Shown: piece after piece, positions 27,796-38,617 of the stretch
Layout: each line of letters opens with the position of its first letter
Position numbering within the stretch: the stretch's first letter is position 1
Source: CAWBRT01 sp963814745
GTDB lineage: Bacteria > Acidobacteriota > Terriglobia > Terriglobales > Acidobacteriaceae
Length of the DNA: 64,000 nt
Assembly (NCBI GenBank): GCA_963814745.1
Contig: CAWFEA010000011.1
Span: forward strand, 161,179 to 225,178
Direction of reading: 5' to 3'
Notes under the pieces: generated by a model
The model's database searches: none
Told to the model about the DNA's origin: nothing
The model's input: only the letters and a program-made list of their open reading frames with translations
Position numbers and translations under genes: made by a program

Positions 27796-27886
27796 AGCGC
27801 CTTCCAGAGTTGCTCTTAGCCGATGCCAATGGTTTGGACTGTGGAAAAGACTCCGGAGCCCGATTTGGGCAGAGGAGGCGCGCGAG

Positions 27887-28591
27887 TTAGCGGGCCCCGA
27901 CGGTGACCGCGTGGGCCTTACTCTCGATCAGTCCTGGAGAGCCTGTTCCGAACATTACCCCGGCAATTGCACTGACCTCGCGGATGAAGTCGGGCCATGC
28001 CTCAAGCTTCAGGCGGGTACATGGGCGGTAAGCGAAGACCCAATCGGAGCTCGATTCAATGCAGAGGTTCTTGGCAAATGCTTCGAGCTGCGAGAGCTTT
28101 TGGGGGGTAAGAAAAGCGCTGGTGTTGTCGTGCGCCGCGCTCTGCATCAGACAGCGTTTGCCGAACTCGCATTCGGTTTCGCAATTCGCGTCCCGGCCGG
28201 CGATGCGGGTCGTGAGACCTTGCAGCAAGTCCTTGGTGCCAATGCGAAAGCGTGGAAGCCGTCGCATGGGAGATCGGAAGGCGGCGATGGTGACCGCGTT
28301 CACCGCGCGGCAGTGTTCGCCATAGCAAATCAGGTTGAAGATGGCCGCGGGGCATTCGCCGATCTTGCCGGTCATCACCCGGCTGACGATGGCGGAGGGA
28401 TCACAGCGCAAAACCGAGAGTCCGCGCACTTCCGAGCCGTCGAAGGGGTTGCAATTGTCGTCGAAGGCAAAGCCCAGTTCGCGCACGCGCTCGTCGAGGG
28501 TTCGTAATCGCCTGCGTCTGTATCCGCCGATGACGAGGGCAGCCGCGATCAGCAGGACTATCCAGCAACCGATAAGAATGACGCCGAACAT
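27887..28591 (-). CDS. hypothetical membrane-anchored protein
   Basis: The ATG at 28591 has GGAGGAGAT 4-6 bases upstream and is preferred to the ATG at 28615. The product of 234 residues has one N-terminal transmembrane helix (GVILIGCWIVLLIAAALVIGG) then a basic stop-transfer RRRRLR, and a soluble domain with several cysteines (DDNCNPF, VLRCDPSA, GECPAAIFNLICYGEHCR, RDANCETECEFGKRC). Gene is convergent with the TauE permease. I do not recognise the family; it resembles small DUF3137-like cytosolic domains only loosely. Confidence 0.65.
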   Translation of the reverse strand: MFGVILIGCWIVLLIAAALVIGGYRRRRLRTLDERVRELGFAFDDNCNPFDGSEVRGLSVLRCDPSAIVSRVMTGKIGECPAAIFNLICYGEHCRAVNAVTIAAFRSPMRRLPRFRIGTKDLLQGLTTRIAGRDANCETECEFGKRCLMQSAAHDNTSAFLTPQKLSQLEAFAKNLCIESSSDWVFAYRPCTRLKLEAWPDFIREVSAIAGVMFGTGSPGLIESKAHAVTVGAR

Positions 28592-28843
28592 CTGATCTCC
28601 TCCACCGCGAATCACCCCAGGGCGCAGACCATGACTATCTATACAACTCCCTGAGTTTCCCTAACGGTGATAGTAGTCATAGGGGCATGTGACTGAAGCG
28701 AAACTGCGTGTTGCGTTATGCAACAGAGCGGTCGGAAACCTCGGGGCAAGTCACGGGACTGCTCTGGACCGGCTGCCCGCCGCTCCCTGCTGGTGTAAAA
28801 TCCGCTTCTCGGGGCAGGAGCGATTCCGATCCAGGGAGGAAGC

Positions 28844-29842
28844 GTGAGGGCTCGGCGCAAGATCGTGGTTTTGGCGGCGGCCATTATGGTTGTCATGTCC
28901 ATAGGGACTGTCGGCTTTCACGTCCTTGAGGGCACATCGCTGTTCGATTCCTTCTACCTGGTGCTTACCACCTTCACCACCATCGGCTACCAGGGGCCGG
29001 TCACGCACGCCGGACGTGTTTTTAACAGCTTCCTTATTATTATCGGCGTGGGGCTGGTCTTTCTGCTGATCGGAGCGGTAACCCAGTCTTTGCTAGAATT
29101 CGAGTTCAGAGAGTTGCTTGGCAGGCGAAAAATGGAGCGCGACATAGGCCGTCTGAAGGGCCATTACATTATTTGCGGTGCCGGCCGCGTGGGGCTGAGC
29201 GTGGCCCGGGAACTGGCGCGTCGTCCCGCTCCGTTTGTCATGATCGAGAGCGACCCGGAGACGGCGAATCGTTATCGTGACGAGTTCCTGATCCTGGCCG
29301 GCGACGCCTCCAATGAAAGTGTGCTGCGACAGGCGGGCATTGAGCACGCCGCCGGGCTGGTGGCCGTGACCGCCACCGACGCCGCCAATACTTATATCGT
29401 GCTGGCGGCGCGCAGCTTGAACTCCAGCTTGAAGATTATTGCCCGTGCTAGCGAGGAACACGCCGAGAAGCACCTGCGCTCAGCCGGGGCCGACGAGGTC
29501 GTTTCTCCCTATGCTTTTATCGGCTACCGCATCGCGCACTCGTTTCTCCGTCCCAACGTGCTCGATTTCATGCGGCTGGCCATGATTCAGGAGGAAGAGC
29601 TGGGCCTCGATATCGAAGAGGTCCGCATTGGCGAGGGCAGCGCGTTCGCCGGCAAGACGGTGCGCAGCTCGCAGTTGCGGCAGGATTTCGGAATCATCGT
29701 GCTGGCCATCAAGCGCGAGGGCGAGAAAATGCATTTCAATCCCAAGTTGACCGACCCGATCCTGGCGGGTGATTTTTTAGTGGTCATGGGAGATCCGGCC
29801 AAACTCCGCGAGGTGCTGAGCTTGGCGGAGGCGCGCCCATGA
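28844..29842 (+). CDS. two-TM potassium channel with RCK domains
   Basis: GTG start with GGGAGGAA upstream; 332 residues. Two transmembrane helices flank a pore helix with selectivity filter TTIGYQ (about residue 48). An RCK/TrkA-N domain follows with the nucleotide-binding GAGRVG motif and the acidic MIESDPETANRY strand end, then a TrkA-C domain (IEEVRIGEGSAFAGKTVRSS ... FLVVMGDPAKL). This layout is that of Ktn-gated, MthK-like bacterial K+ channels, opened by Ca2+ or nucleotides in the cytoplasm. Complete gene; next gene starts 67 bases downstream. Confidence 0.9.
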   Translation: MRARRKIVVLAAAIMVVMSIGTVGFHVLEGTSLFDSFYLVLTTFTTIGYQGPVTHAGRVFNSFLIIIGVGLVFLLIGAVTQSLLEFEFRELLGRRKMERDIGRLKGHYIICGAGRVGLSVARELARRPAPFVMIESDPETANRYRDEFLILAGDASNESVLRQAGIEHAAGLVAVTATDAANTYIVLAARSLNSSLKIIARASEEHAEKHLRSAGADEVVSPYAFIGYRIAHSFLRPNVLDFMRLAMIQEEELGLDIEEVRIGEGSAFAGKTVRSSQLRQDFGIIVLAIKREGEKMHFNPKLTDPILAGDFLVVMGDPAKLREVLSLAEARP

Positions 29843-29909
29843 AGCTCACCAAAGAACATGCGAAAGATAGAGGCCGTCGCGGATGGCGGCCGAGCCTGGC
29901 GGCACGGGT

Positions 29910-31475
29910 ATGAAAATTACGACTGCGGCAGAGATGCGAGGGATCGATCGGCTGACCACGGAACGCTTCGGCGTGGCTTCGCTGACGCTGATGGAAAATG
30001 CCGGTTCGGCGGCGGCGGATTTCGCGCGCGAGCACTTCGGCGAGGCGTCGCGGATCGCCATCGTTTGCGGCAAGGGAAACAATGGCGGAGATGGATTTGT
30101 CGCCGCCCGCAAGCTCCACCAAGCCGGCAAAGTGGTCGAGGTGCTGCTCCTCGCCGAGCCTGCCGAGCTGCGCGGCGATGCCGCCAAGATGTTCGAGCGG
30201 CTGCCTCTGCGCGCGGTTGTGATTGCCAACGAGCAGCAACTGGCAGGCGAACTTGGGCGCGGCTTGGGCAATGCCGAGCTGATTATCGATGCCATTCTCG
30301 GAACCGGTTTTCGTCCGCCGGTGAGCGGACTTTACGCCCAGGCAATTGCGGCGATCAATCGCACTTCCGCCAAAGTGTTGGCCGTGGACATTCCCTCCGG
30401 CGCCGATTCCGACGCCCTGGCCGCGCAGGCTGGCGCGATCGCCCGGGCAGACGCGGTTGTGACCTTCACCGCACCCCGGCCGGCGCATCTGTTGGGGGAT
30501 CTTACGCCGGGTCCGGTGGTGGTGGCTTCGATCGGCTCGCCTGCGGAGGCGATTGCATCCGCGCTGGACCTTTTTGCCATCACCTCGCGCGATGTGGTTC
30601 CGCTGCTGGCCCGGCGCGCCCCGGACGCCAACAAAGGCCGCTTCGGCCACGTGCTGGTGATTGGCGGATCCTTCGGAAAGTCAGGCGCGCCCGCCATGGC
30701 GGGCATGGCGGCGTTGCGCTCGGGCGCCGGATTGGTAACCGTGGCCACAGCCCGCTCGGCCCTGCCGGTGGTGGCCGGCCATGCCCCGGAGCTGATGACC
30801 GAAGCGCTGTCGGAGACCGCAACCGGTGCTCTCGGACGGCTCGCCCTGGGTGATCTGCCGGAGGTGATGAAAGCCAAAACGGTGATCGCCATCGGCCCCG
30901 GTCTTGGCCGCCACATCGAAACCAGCGAACTGGTGCGCGATGTCGCCTTGAACACCACCGTGCCCACGGTCATCGACGCCGATGGCCTGAACGCATTCGA
31001 AGGACTGGCGGACATGTTGAGCGGAAAGAAAAGAACCTTGGTTCTGACCCCGCATCCCGGCGAGATGGCGAGGCTGACAGGAACTTCCGTCGGCGCCGTG
31101 CAGGCTGACCGGCTGGGGGTGGCGCGCCGCTTCAGTCGCGAGCATGCCTGCATCCTGGTGCTCAAGGGGCACAGGAGCATCGTGGCTTTGCCGAACGGCG
31201 CGGCTTGGATCAATCCTACCGGCAATGCGGGCATGGCAACCGGGGGCACCGGCGACATCCTCACCGGAATGGTTGCCGGATTGTTGGCGCAGTTCCCCGA
31301 GCGCCCGGAACTGGCGGTCTGCGCCGCCGTCTATCTGCACGGCATGGCCGGCGATGTGGCTTCGAATCAAATGGGCGAGATGGCCATGATCGCTACCGAC
31401 CTGCTGCGTACTCTTCCGGAAGCGATGTGGCGCACCGTCGCCTGGTCGCGCCAGAAGCTGCAGCGCATCGCGTAG
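29910..31475 (+). CDS. nnr: bifunctional NAD(P)H-hydrate epimerase / ADP-dependent dehydratase
   Basis: Repairs damaged NAD(P)HX. The ATG at 29910 (MKITTAAEMRGIDRL) gives the canonical YjeF N-terminus; an in-frame ATG at 29883 is also possible. Residues 1-215 are the epimerase domain with CGKGNNGGDGFVAARKL and DAILGTGFRPPVSG. From about residue 220 the ribokinase-like dehydratase follows: GHVLVIGGSFGKSGAPAMAGMAALRSGAGLV, DADGLNAFEG, LTPHPGEMARL and the catalytic NAGMATGGTGDILTGM. Intact, about 521 residues. Neighbour tsaE follows at 55 bases, a pairing seen in many bacteria. Confidence 0.93.
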   Translation: MKITTAAEMRGIDRLTTERFGVASLTLMENAGSAAADFAREHFGEASRIAIVCGKGNNGGDGFVAARKLHQAGKVVEVLLLAEPAELRGDAAKMFERLPLRAVVIANEQQLAGELGRGLGNAELIIDAILGTGFRPPVSGLYAQAIAAINRTSAKVLAVDIPSGADSDALAAQAGAIARADAVVTFTAPRPAHLLGDLTPGPVVVASIGSPAEAIASALDLFAITSRDVVPLLARRAPDANKGRFGHVLVIGGSFGKSGAPAMAGMAALRSGAGLVTVATARSALPVVAGHAPELMTEALSETATGALGRLALGDLPEVMKAKTVIAIGPGLGRHIETSELVRDVALNTTVPTVIDADGLNAFEGLADMLSGKKRTLVLTPHPGEMARLTGTSVGAVQADRLGVARRFSREHACILVLKGHRSIVALPNGAAWINPTGNAGMATGGTGDILTGMVAGLLAQFPERPELAVCAAVYLHGMAGDVASNQMGEMAMIATDLLRTLPEAMWRTVAWSRQKLQRIA

Positions 31476-31529
31476 AACATGTGCATTCACTCGGAAAAGC
31501 AGTTTTCCGGCAGCCTGCTAAGTTCATCC

Positions 31530-31973
31530 ATGACCAAACAATTCCTGACCCATTCCGCGGAAGAGACGATCGAGCTGGGCCGCCGGCTCGCTCCCTGGTT
31601 GCGCGATGCCAGAATCGTGCTGCTCCGCGGCGATCTCGGAAGCGGCAAGACCACCATGGTGAAGGGAATCGCCGAAGCCTTCGAGGCCGCCGAGCAGGAA
31701 GACGTTACCAGCCCCACCTTCACTCTGGTGCACGAGTATCGCGGTCCGGAGCGCAGCCTCTTCCACATAGACCTCTACCGCATTGAAAGCTTGCGCGAGC
31801 TGGAGACGCTTGGACTCGACGACCTCATCCGCGAAGACGGCAATATTCTGTTGATCGAGTGGGGCGAAAAATTCGCCCGCCTGGTGGATGAATGCGATGT
31901 CGAGATTGCCATCGAACGCGTCGGCGACGAGGAGCGCCGCTTCACCGTCGATCAGGTTAAAGACCAGGGTTAA
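31530..31973 (+). CDS. tsaE: tRNA threonylcarbamoyladenosine biosynthesis ATPase
   Basis: TsaE supports t6A37 tRNA modification by resetting the TsaBD complex with ATP. The 147-residue protein starts at MTKQFLTHSAEET; the longer frame from 31479 lacks a good ribosome site and adds unrelated residues. Walker A is RGDLGSGKTTMVKG, followed by SPTFTLVHEY, FHIDLYR and the Walker B-like ILLIEWGEKF. Complete and typical in length. Two GTTAAAGA/CAGGGTTAAA repeats overlap the stop. Confidence 0.92.
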   Translation: MTKQFLTHSAEETIELGRRLAPWLRDARIVLLRGDLGSGKTTMVKGIAEAFEAAEQEDVTSPTFTLVHEYRGPERSLFHIDLYRIESLRELETLGLDDLIREDGNILLIEWGEKFARLVDECDVEIAIERVGDEERRFTVDQVKDQG

Positions 31974-32125
31974 AGATCAGGGTTAAACCGCCCCGCGTTT
32001 GCCGGAAGACAAGCGCGAGGCGGTTGCTGGCATTGCTCTCGGACCGATGCGATTGGTGTTAGTGGCCGCCGGCGCCGGAGAAAACAAACGAAAGTAGCAG
32101 GCTCCCAAGTAGCAGGTTGGCAAAA

Positions 32126-32893
32126 TCAGAATCCCATGATGTTGTAGCCGCAATCGACGTAGATGGTTTCGCCGGTAATGGCGGCGGCGCCGCGGCCGGC
32201 GAGAAACAGGGCGGTGGCCGCCACCTCGTCGACATCGACGTTGCGCTGGAGCGGAGCGCGCGCGGCGTGTGACTTCAGCATCTCGCCGAGGCCGGCGATG
32301 CCCCGCCCGGCGAGCGTTCGGATCGGCCCGGCGGAGATGGCGTTGACGCGAATGTTTTTCTTGCCCAGGTCGTAGGCCAAATAGCGCACCGCCGATTCCA
32401 GAGCCGCCTTGGCCACTCCCATGACGTTATAGTTCGGCACCACTTTTTCGGCGCCAAAGTAGCTGAGGGTGATAATGCTGCCGCCTTGGCTCATCAAAGG
32501 AGCGGCGGCACGGGCCAGCGCAATCAGCGAATAAACGCTGATCTCGTGGGCAATGCGGAAGCCCTCGCGGCTGGTCATGACGAATTCGTTGCGCAACTCC
32601 TCCGGGGGCGCATAGGCGATCGAATGGACGAGCACGTCGATGCGGCCGTAACGGCTCTTCAATTGCTCGAATAGCGAAGCGATCTCGTGGTCGCTGGTTA
32701 CATCGCACTGGAAAGGGTCGCCGGGCAAGCTCAGAATCATCTCCTCGGCTTCCTGTCTTATGCGCCCGTTCTGATAGGTGATGGCCAGCTTCGCCCCGGC
32801 GGATTGAAGCTGCTGGGCGATCGCCCAGGCAATGCTGCGCCGGTTGGCGACGCCAAACACCACGGCCGTGCAATCTTCAAGAGAATGTGACAT
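32126..32893 (-). CDS. fabI: enoyl-[acyl-carrier-protein] reductase (NADH)
   Basis: Last step of fatty-acid elongation. The 255-residue SDR has the FabI-type cofactor motif VFGVANRRSIAWAIAQ, the HSIAYAP loop, and the catalytic pair Y-x6-K seen as YNVMGVAKAALESA after LSYFGAEKVVPN. C-terminus GETIYVDCGYNIMGF is typical. No close fatty-acid genes flank it. A 270-base gap to the permease gene on its right shows no gene. Confidence 0.93.
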   Translation of the reverse strand: MSHSLEDCTAVVFGVANRRSIAWAIAQQLQSAGAKLAITYQNGRIRQEAEEMILSLPGDPFQCDVTSDHEIASLFEQLKSRYGRIDVLVHSIAYAPPEELRNEFVMTSREGFRIAHEISVYSLIALARAAAPLMSQGGSIITLSYFGAEKVVPNYNVMGVAKAALESAVRYLAYDLGKKNIRVNAISAGPIRTLAGRGIAGLGEMLKSHAARAPLQRNVDVDEVAATALFLAGRGAAAITGETIYVDCGYNIMGF

Positions 32894-33165
32894 TTGCAGG
32901 ATCTTACCCCGACGCCGATAGGCTGCAATTCAGCACCATACAGAATATCAGCAACGCCCATCTGCTCCGCATCAGGGTTAGGCGAGAACGGGTTCGGCAG
33001 GATCACTTGTCCCTAAGTGAGACAGCCGCCACGGCAGGTGTTGTGGTTCTCAGCAGCATTTTGCGGGACGCTCACATTCTCTGTGCAAGCGCGCCGCCGC
33101 CGTCGAGCGCCTCCGCATGCCATAGCCACGCTACTTCGCCCGCGAACGGTTGGCCGCGAGCGTCT

Positions 33166-35522
33166 TCAGGATGGCTTGACCGGTGGGGGCTGGTTTTCCG
33201 CCGGTGGTGCGGCTGGTCCGGTGGCTCGTTCCGCGAGCGAAAGCCTTTCCGCGAGCGAAAGGTTGGATAGCTCCGATTTACGACCTATTTCCGACTTGAG
33301 CTGCTCCAGCACCGCCTCACGCCCGCTCCCTTGCATGCTCTGCCGCAAATCATCCACGGCAACGCGGACGATATGGTAGTGGTGCAGTGAGGCCAGTTCA
33401 GGATCGGCGGTTGCATCCAGCCAGACGTTGTGAATCACGTTGACATCTTCCGGACGCAGGTTCGGGGTATGCGGGCCGAGCCAGTAATCGCTGACGACTC
33501 CGTCAGGCGAGTGGATCTCGAGCTTCAGCCTTGGACGCGGCTCGGCAAGCCGTTCCCAGGCGTCGCCGGTCCGCTTGCCCTGCACGTCGTGGGTGAGCTG
33601 GTTGGAGCCGCCGCTGACGATCTTGGAGGATTCGAGGCGCTGCGCCGTCTGCACAATCGCGTCGAACACATTGGTCGTGGGCATCACCATCAGCTCAACA
33701 TGCTTGCCCTGCTTTTCCGCCACCGCGACGACCTTGGTAAACAACTGGCGCTCGTAATCGTCGAACAACTCGTTGGAGTCGTAGCTCACGCTGCCGCTGA
33801 AGGAATGTTCGCGGTGGTAGTTGCGCGCGGTCATCACCACCACATCCTGCTTGGTGGTGTCGGTGTGCTGCAGCACGTCGCGCAGATAGTACAGGTTCCT
33901 TGGGTCGCGGATAGCGACCAGGATGTTGCCGGGACGCACCTTCATCTCTTCGCGGGTGATCAGGGGTTGTTCCGCCACCCTGAATTGTTCGACTAGCTCG
34001 TGCTCCTTGCCTTTCTGCCGGTGCTCCCTGCGTCCGGTAACGTGCTCGGAAATGCTGAAGAGAACAAAGAAAAAGACCGAAAAGGAGACGCCGCTGATGG
34101 TGGCCAGAGGTTTGGTCATCAGGTTGACCAGGGCGGTCGCGAACAGCAGCAGGGTAATCAAGCCCAGCCCGATCGGCAATTCCAGCTTGCCGATGTAGAG
34201 GTTTCCAGGCACTTTGAATTCGCGGTTCTCGGGTTCGGTGAAGCGGAGGATAAAGACCGCCAGCCCTTTGAAGGCGAAGCTCCAGATGACGCCGAAGGCG
34301 TAAAGCGAAGCCAGCAGGTAGACATTGCCGCGGCTGGCAATGATGGTGAAAAGCTGAAGTCCGGTGATCAGGTTGATCAGCCGGTAAGTCGTGCCGAAGC
34401 GCTTCTGCGGCTTGCGGAACCAGGGAGTCATCACGCCGTCTTCGCTGATGCGGTTGAGCACGCCATTGGCGCCGACGATGGCCGTGTTTACCGCGCCGGA
34501 AAGAATAAGCGCGCCCACCAGCACCACAAAGCCCTGGAAGATCAGCCGCAAAGTGTAGGGCCCGACCATGTACATGGCCAGGCCGCTGATCAGATTGGCA
34601 AAATAATCCGGGCGCACCTTGTCGGGAATGATCATGGCCGCGAAGAACGAGACCAGCGAGGTGAACAGCAGGCTGTATAAGAAAATCACCAGCCCGGTTC
34701 GTTCCAGGTTTTTCAGCTTGGGATGCTCGATCTCGCGGTTGATCTGGGCCAGCGACTCCTCGCCGCTCATCGCCAGCACCGAGTGTCCGAAGCCAACCAG
34801 CATGATGATAAATGGCAACTGGGCCAGGAAGCCGCCGTGCAACCAGCCCAGCGATTCCCGGTTGAGCTTCATCGATTGCCATCGAAGGCAGCGGCGGAAG
34901 ATGCGCGCCGTGCTTGAGGATGGTGAGCAGACACCACCCGATCAGCATCACCACCATCACGGTCGTGATCTTCATGATCCAAAGCGCCTTGTCGCTGGAC
35001 TCATGGATGCCCTGGATGTTCTTCCACCAGAAGTAAACCGTGACCAGCACCGCAAACACGGCGGCGAAATAGTTGGTTTGCGCCTCGCTCAAATGCATCG
35101 GATGGCCGAGATGGCCGGCGACATCATCGACAAAGCCCCTGAAATATTGCCCGCGCCGAAACCGCGCTGATGGGACCGGTCAGCACGTAATCGAACAGCA
35201 ACGCCGAAACCGAGAGTTTAGCCAGCGTGCCGCCCATCGCCTCCTTGACTACGCGGTAGACGCCGCCGCGCACGAACATCGAGCAGGACTCGATGTAGAC
35301 CGAGCGTACCGCATAGCTGAACAACATCACCGCCAGCACAAACCACGGTGCGCTCTTGCCGATAACATTTTCCGCGTCGCCGCCTACGTAGTAGGCCGAC
35401 GAGGCCAGGTCGGAGAGCACAATGGCGGCTGCTCGCCAGAAAGAGATGAAGGTCAACATCACCGTCGTGGCGACAAAAACCTTGATGGCGGGACGTTGCA
35501 TGCTGTTGACGGGCGATGACAT
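33166..35522 (-). CDS. APC-superfamily permease with cytosolic USP-like domain, two frameshifts
   Basis: Three segments join to about 785 residues: FISFWRAAAIVLSDLASSAYYVGG (from 35522), NYFAAVFAVLVTVYFWWKNIQGIHES, and the long segment from 34872. The first 470 residues form 12 hydrophobic helices of the amino acid/polyamine/organocation type, including GHSVLAMSGEESLAQINREIEHPKLKN. The C-terminal 250 residues are soluble: NILVAIRDPRNLYYLRDVL, DVVVMTARNYH, HVELMVMPTTNVFDAIVQTAQRL, like UspA-fold regulatory domains fused to such permeases. Frameshifts near 35160 and 34875. The tail carries a perfect 18-bp duplication (LSLAER twice). Substrate not assignable. Confidence 0.78.
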
Positions 35523-35876
35523 CGATTGGTTACCCCGGTCCGTTCCGGAAACCGGTTCCGTACGGCTGAAATATGGGCTCTGCTGAAGAAGCTACAAAGG
35601 CTTCCAGCCGCGGAGATCGAGCTGAAAATCGACTGGAGCGCGGAACTTGCACCAAGCTGGAAAGCGCGCCCGCCGCCTATTGATTCCCCTGTTCAGTTAC
35701 ACACCATCTAACTTTCATAACATAAATATTTCGTAAAAAGTTATAAATAAACCATAAAGATTGGAACGCAAGGGTCCTTCATCTCGCGTGCCGAGACGTT
35801 GGCCAGAGCCCGACCCGTCTCATGCCGATTTCGGCTGGGTTAAGCTTGAGATGCATTCAACGATCAGCGGCGGCGA
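35523..35876. promoter_or_regulatory. AT-rich intergenic region, probable promoter
   Basis: This 354-base gap contains an AT-rich block at 35700-35765 (ATAACATAAATATTTCG, then TTATAAATAAACC) in otherwise GC-rich DNA. It is upstream of the minus-strand lipoprotein's end and of the permease start at 35522, so it likely contains the permease promoter. No reading frame of interest. Confidence 0.35.
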
Positions 35877-36614
35877 TCATTTTGCCAATTCGCCGGAAAG
35901 CAGATTGGCCTTGATCGCCAGATTGTAGGCGCGTTCCAGGTCGCCGTCCTGGGTCGCCGCGCGGGACTGCGCGATGTAGGTGCGAGCCTGCCGCAGCATT
36001 GCCTGCTCGCTGTCGGAGAGCTGGCGGGTGACTTTGCGCAGATTTCCCTCGGCGGTTTGCAGCAGTTGTTCCGTGCCCTGCGCCGTTCCCTGCGATGCCT
36101 GCGCGGCAATCTGCGCTTGTCCTTCGCCGGCGCCGGTCGCGGGAGGCTTTGGCGGTGCGGGCTGCGCCGGCGGAGCGGGTTGTGTCGGCTGCGCCGCCTG
36201 CGCCGGAACGGCTTGCTTGGGGGCGGCGGGGACGGTCTTGCCGGCGGATTTTTTTGGCGGCTTCGGATTCGCTTTAGGCGGATTGATTGAGGACTGCGGT
36301 ATCACTCCCGTCTCCGCGCTCGTGGCCGGCGGCGGGGTCGTCTGAACCGGCGGCGCGGGGCTGGCCGGCACGGTCGGAGGAACGGTGATGACCGGCGCGC
36401 TAGCCTGTGGCGGAACCGTGCTCTTCTTGTTGCGGTTGCAGGCGGAGAAAAAAATAAGCGTCAGTGCCAGGGCAAGCGACAGCCACCGAAGTCCGGGGTG
36501 GGGCGCCGTGCGCCGGCGAATGCGGCCCGCCGCCGTTGGATGCGCCTGGGGATTCAGTCGCCGTCTCCTCCGCCACGCGCTTGCGCGTTGCCTCAAAAGG
36601 CCAAGCATTTTCAT
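35877..36614 (-). CDS. proline-rich lipoprotein encoded with a two-component system
   Basis: A 245-residue protein whose ATG overlaps the stop of the histidine kinase gene (ATGA). A basic N-terminus precedes a hydrophobic stretch ending in lipobox FFSAC (about residue 60). Then comes a long Pro/Ala-rich linker (TVPPQASAPVITVPP, QPAPPAQPAPPKPP) spanning the cell-envelope space, and a C-terminal helical domain of about 70 residues (LLQTAEGNLRKVTRQL, EQAMLRQARTYIAQSRAA, NLAIKANLLSGELAK). The long basic leader may mean the true start is internal. Operon position points to a role with the kinase in envelope sensing. Confidence 0.7.
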   Translation of the reverse strand: MKMLGLLRQRASAWRRRRRLNPQAHPTAAGRIRRRTAPHPGLRWLSLALALTLIFFSACNRNKKSTVPPQASAPVITVPPTVPASPAPPVQTTPPPATSAETGVIPQSSINPPKANPKPPKKSAGKTVPAAPKQAVPAQAAQPTQPAPPAQPAPPKPPATGAGEGQAQIAAQASQGTAQGTEQLLQTAEGNLRKVTRQLSDSEQAMLRQARTYIAQSRAATQDGDLERAYNLAIKANLLSGELAK

Positions 36615-38514
36615 GCGCCCCGCGAATCAGCCGCGATCCTTTCGCCACCCGCGCCGGCTCCCCGGGCGAGTGGCAGAATGAAGCGGAAAGTGGTTCCCTT
36701 ACCGGCTTCCGAATCGAATTCGAGAGTGCCGTTGTGCAACTGCAGCACTCGATAGCTTACCGCCAACCCGATGCCACTGCCCGACTTTTTGGTGGTGAAG
36801 TACAAGTTGAAAATTTTATCGCGAATCGCGGGATCGATGCCGCCGCCCTGGTCGCGTATCTCCAGCCTCGCCGTATTGTCCTCGGCCAGGCTGCGCGAGC
36901 GAAAGCGTGCCGCCTTGCGGCATGGCTTGGACGCCGTTGAGCACGACGTTGAGCAAGGCCTGTTTGAGCAGGTCCGAATCGATGCGCGCCGGCAGCGGCT
37001 GCGCATCCTCCTGGCGGACGATTTTGACCGCATGCTGTCGCGCCTCGGGTTCGGCCAGCGCTGCCACGTCCTCCATCAGCTTGCGCAGGTCGGCCTCGGC
37101 CAGGCGCAGATCGATCGGCCGGGTGAAGTTCGACCAGCGTCTTCACCACCCGGTCGAGACGCTGAATCTCGCTGGCGATGATATCCATGTGGCGCCGGGT
37201 CTCCGGATCCAGTTGCAGCAGGCGTTCGCGCAAAATTTCCAGGTGAATGACGATGGCGTTGATCGGGTTCTTGACCTCGTGGGCAACGCCCGAAGTCAGC
37301 CTGCCGATGGCCGCCAGGCGGCGCGAGAGTTCGATCTCATTCTCGATGCGATGCACCGATTCGGCGTCGCGCATGGTGAGCAGAGCGCCGATGGGCTGGC
37401 CGCGCTCGGCGATGAAATCGAGCGAAAGTTGAATCCGCCGCCCGTTCTCGATTTCGATTTCACGCTGCGAAATCGGCTGCCGCAGGGCGAAGGAGTCGAG
37501 CACGATGCGCCCCAGCCGGGTGGAATCGTCAAAGATTTCGTCTACCCTTTTGCCCAGGATCTCGGCCGCGATGCCGTCCGGCGAAGCGCTCCGCCGAAGC
37601 ACTTACCAGCACCAGGTTTTCCTCGCGGGTGAACAGCATCAGCCCGTCCTGCAATGTAGCCATGATCTGATCGAGATTTTCCTTCAACGCCGAGAAAATC
37701 TCTTTGACGTCGCGGATCTTTCGTCCCAGGCGGTCGATGCGGGTGTTGACCGCGCCATACTCGTCGGTTTGGCGCGGCGGCTCGGGCTCGCTGGGAGCGA
37801 CCTCGACGGTCATCGCATCCAGCCGGCGGGCGATGGCCTCCAGCGGTTGCAGCGCCCGGCTGGACAGCCCAGCGGCCAGGGCCAGCGAAATCAGCACCGA
37901 AATCGCCGAGAAGATCAGGGCGCGGTTGAGCGTAGGCCGCAGCTCGTTCTTGAGAAAAACCGTCGAAAGCCCGACGCGGATTTCGCCGAACGGAGCGCCA
38001 TCGCGCTGGATCGGCAGCTGCACTTCGTAGACTGTCGGCGGGCCGTAGATCACCGCCGCCTGGCGCAGGAAGCCGGCGCGAATCAGTCCCCGGAAATCGG
38101 GCCGCTTGGGCAGCGCCCGGTTGACCCAGGCCGGCGTCGCTGTGCAGCACCACCCGGCTGTCCCTGTCCACGATGGAGACGTCGTAGATCGTGGGCGAAT
38201 AGCCGATCGACCGATTGCAGAAGCGAGTTCAGTCCGGCATCTGACTGCAAGACGGCGGCCATGGCCAGGTGCATCCGGGCGGTATCGTCACTCGCGTCGT
38301 CACTCGCGTCCGGCGCCGGGATCGGCACGGCCTCCAGCGGTTTGCGCGCCGCTTCCAGCACCTGGTGAGCGACAAACTCAGCGTTGGCGTCGGCCTCGGT
38401 CAGACGCTGATCGATCAGTTGAGAGACATAAATGCACGACAGCGCCAGCACCAGCGCCAACACCATGCCGGTGATTGCCAGCACCAGCTTCGTCTTCAGC
38501 GTAAGTCGCGGCAT
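36611..38514 (-). CDS. membrane sensor histidine kinase (NtrB-like), four frameshifts
   Basis: Reconstructed from MPRLTLKTKLVLAITG at 38514. Domains in order: TM1 (LVLAITGMVLALVLALSCIYV), periplasmic sensor of about 140 residues, TM2 (ALIFSAISVLISLALAAGL), HAMP, PAS-like segment (LDQIMATLQDGLMLFTRE), HisKA with phospho-acceptor SGVAHEVKNPINAI, then HATPase with N box (LLKQALLNVVLNGVQAMP), G1 (IRDQGGGIDP) and G2 (TTKKSGSGIGLAVSYR). Frameshifts lie near 38190, 37590, 37130 and 36905. A 12-bp duplication (DASDDASDD) is in the sensor region. Overlaps the response regulator region's end by operon context and pairs with the NtrC gene just upstream. Confidence 0.85.
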
Positions 38515-38617
38515 ACTACCGGCCAAAGGCCACTCGTGCAGTCGTGCATCATCGCTCGTCGCCAGTCAAAGGAGCATTGTCGAGGCCGGTGCGGTATGGT
38601 CCGCCCGCTGGGGAAGG

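Noticed and set aside
33230..33275. Tandem repeat (GCGAGCGAAAG twice) as a mobile or CRISPR element
   Set aside because: It is an in-frame duplication encoding LSLAER twice at a disordered C-terminus; only two copies and no spacers.
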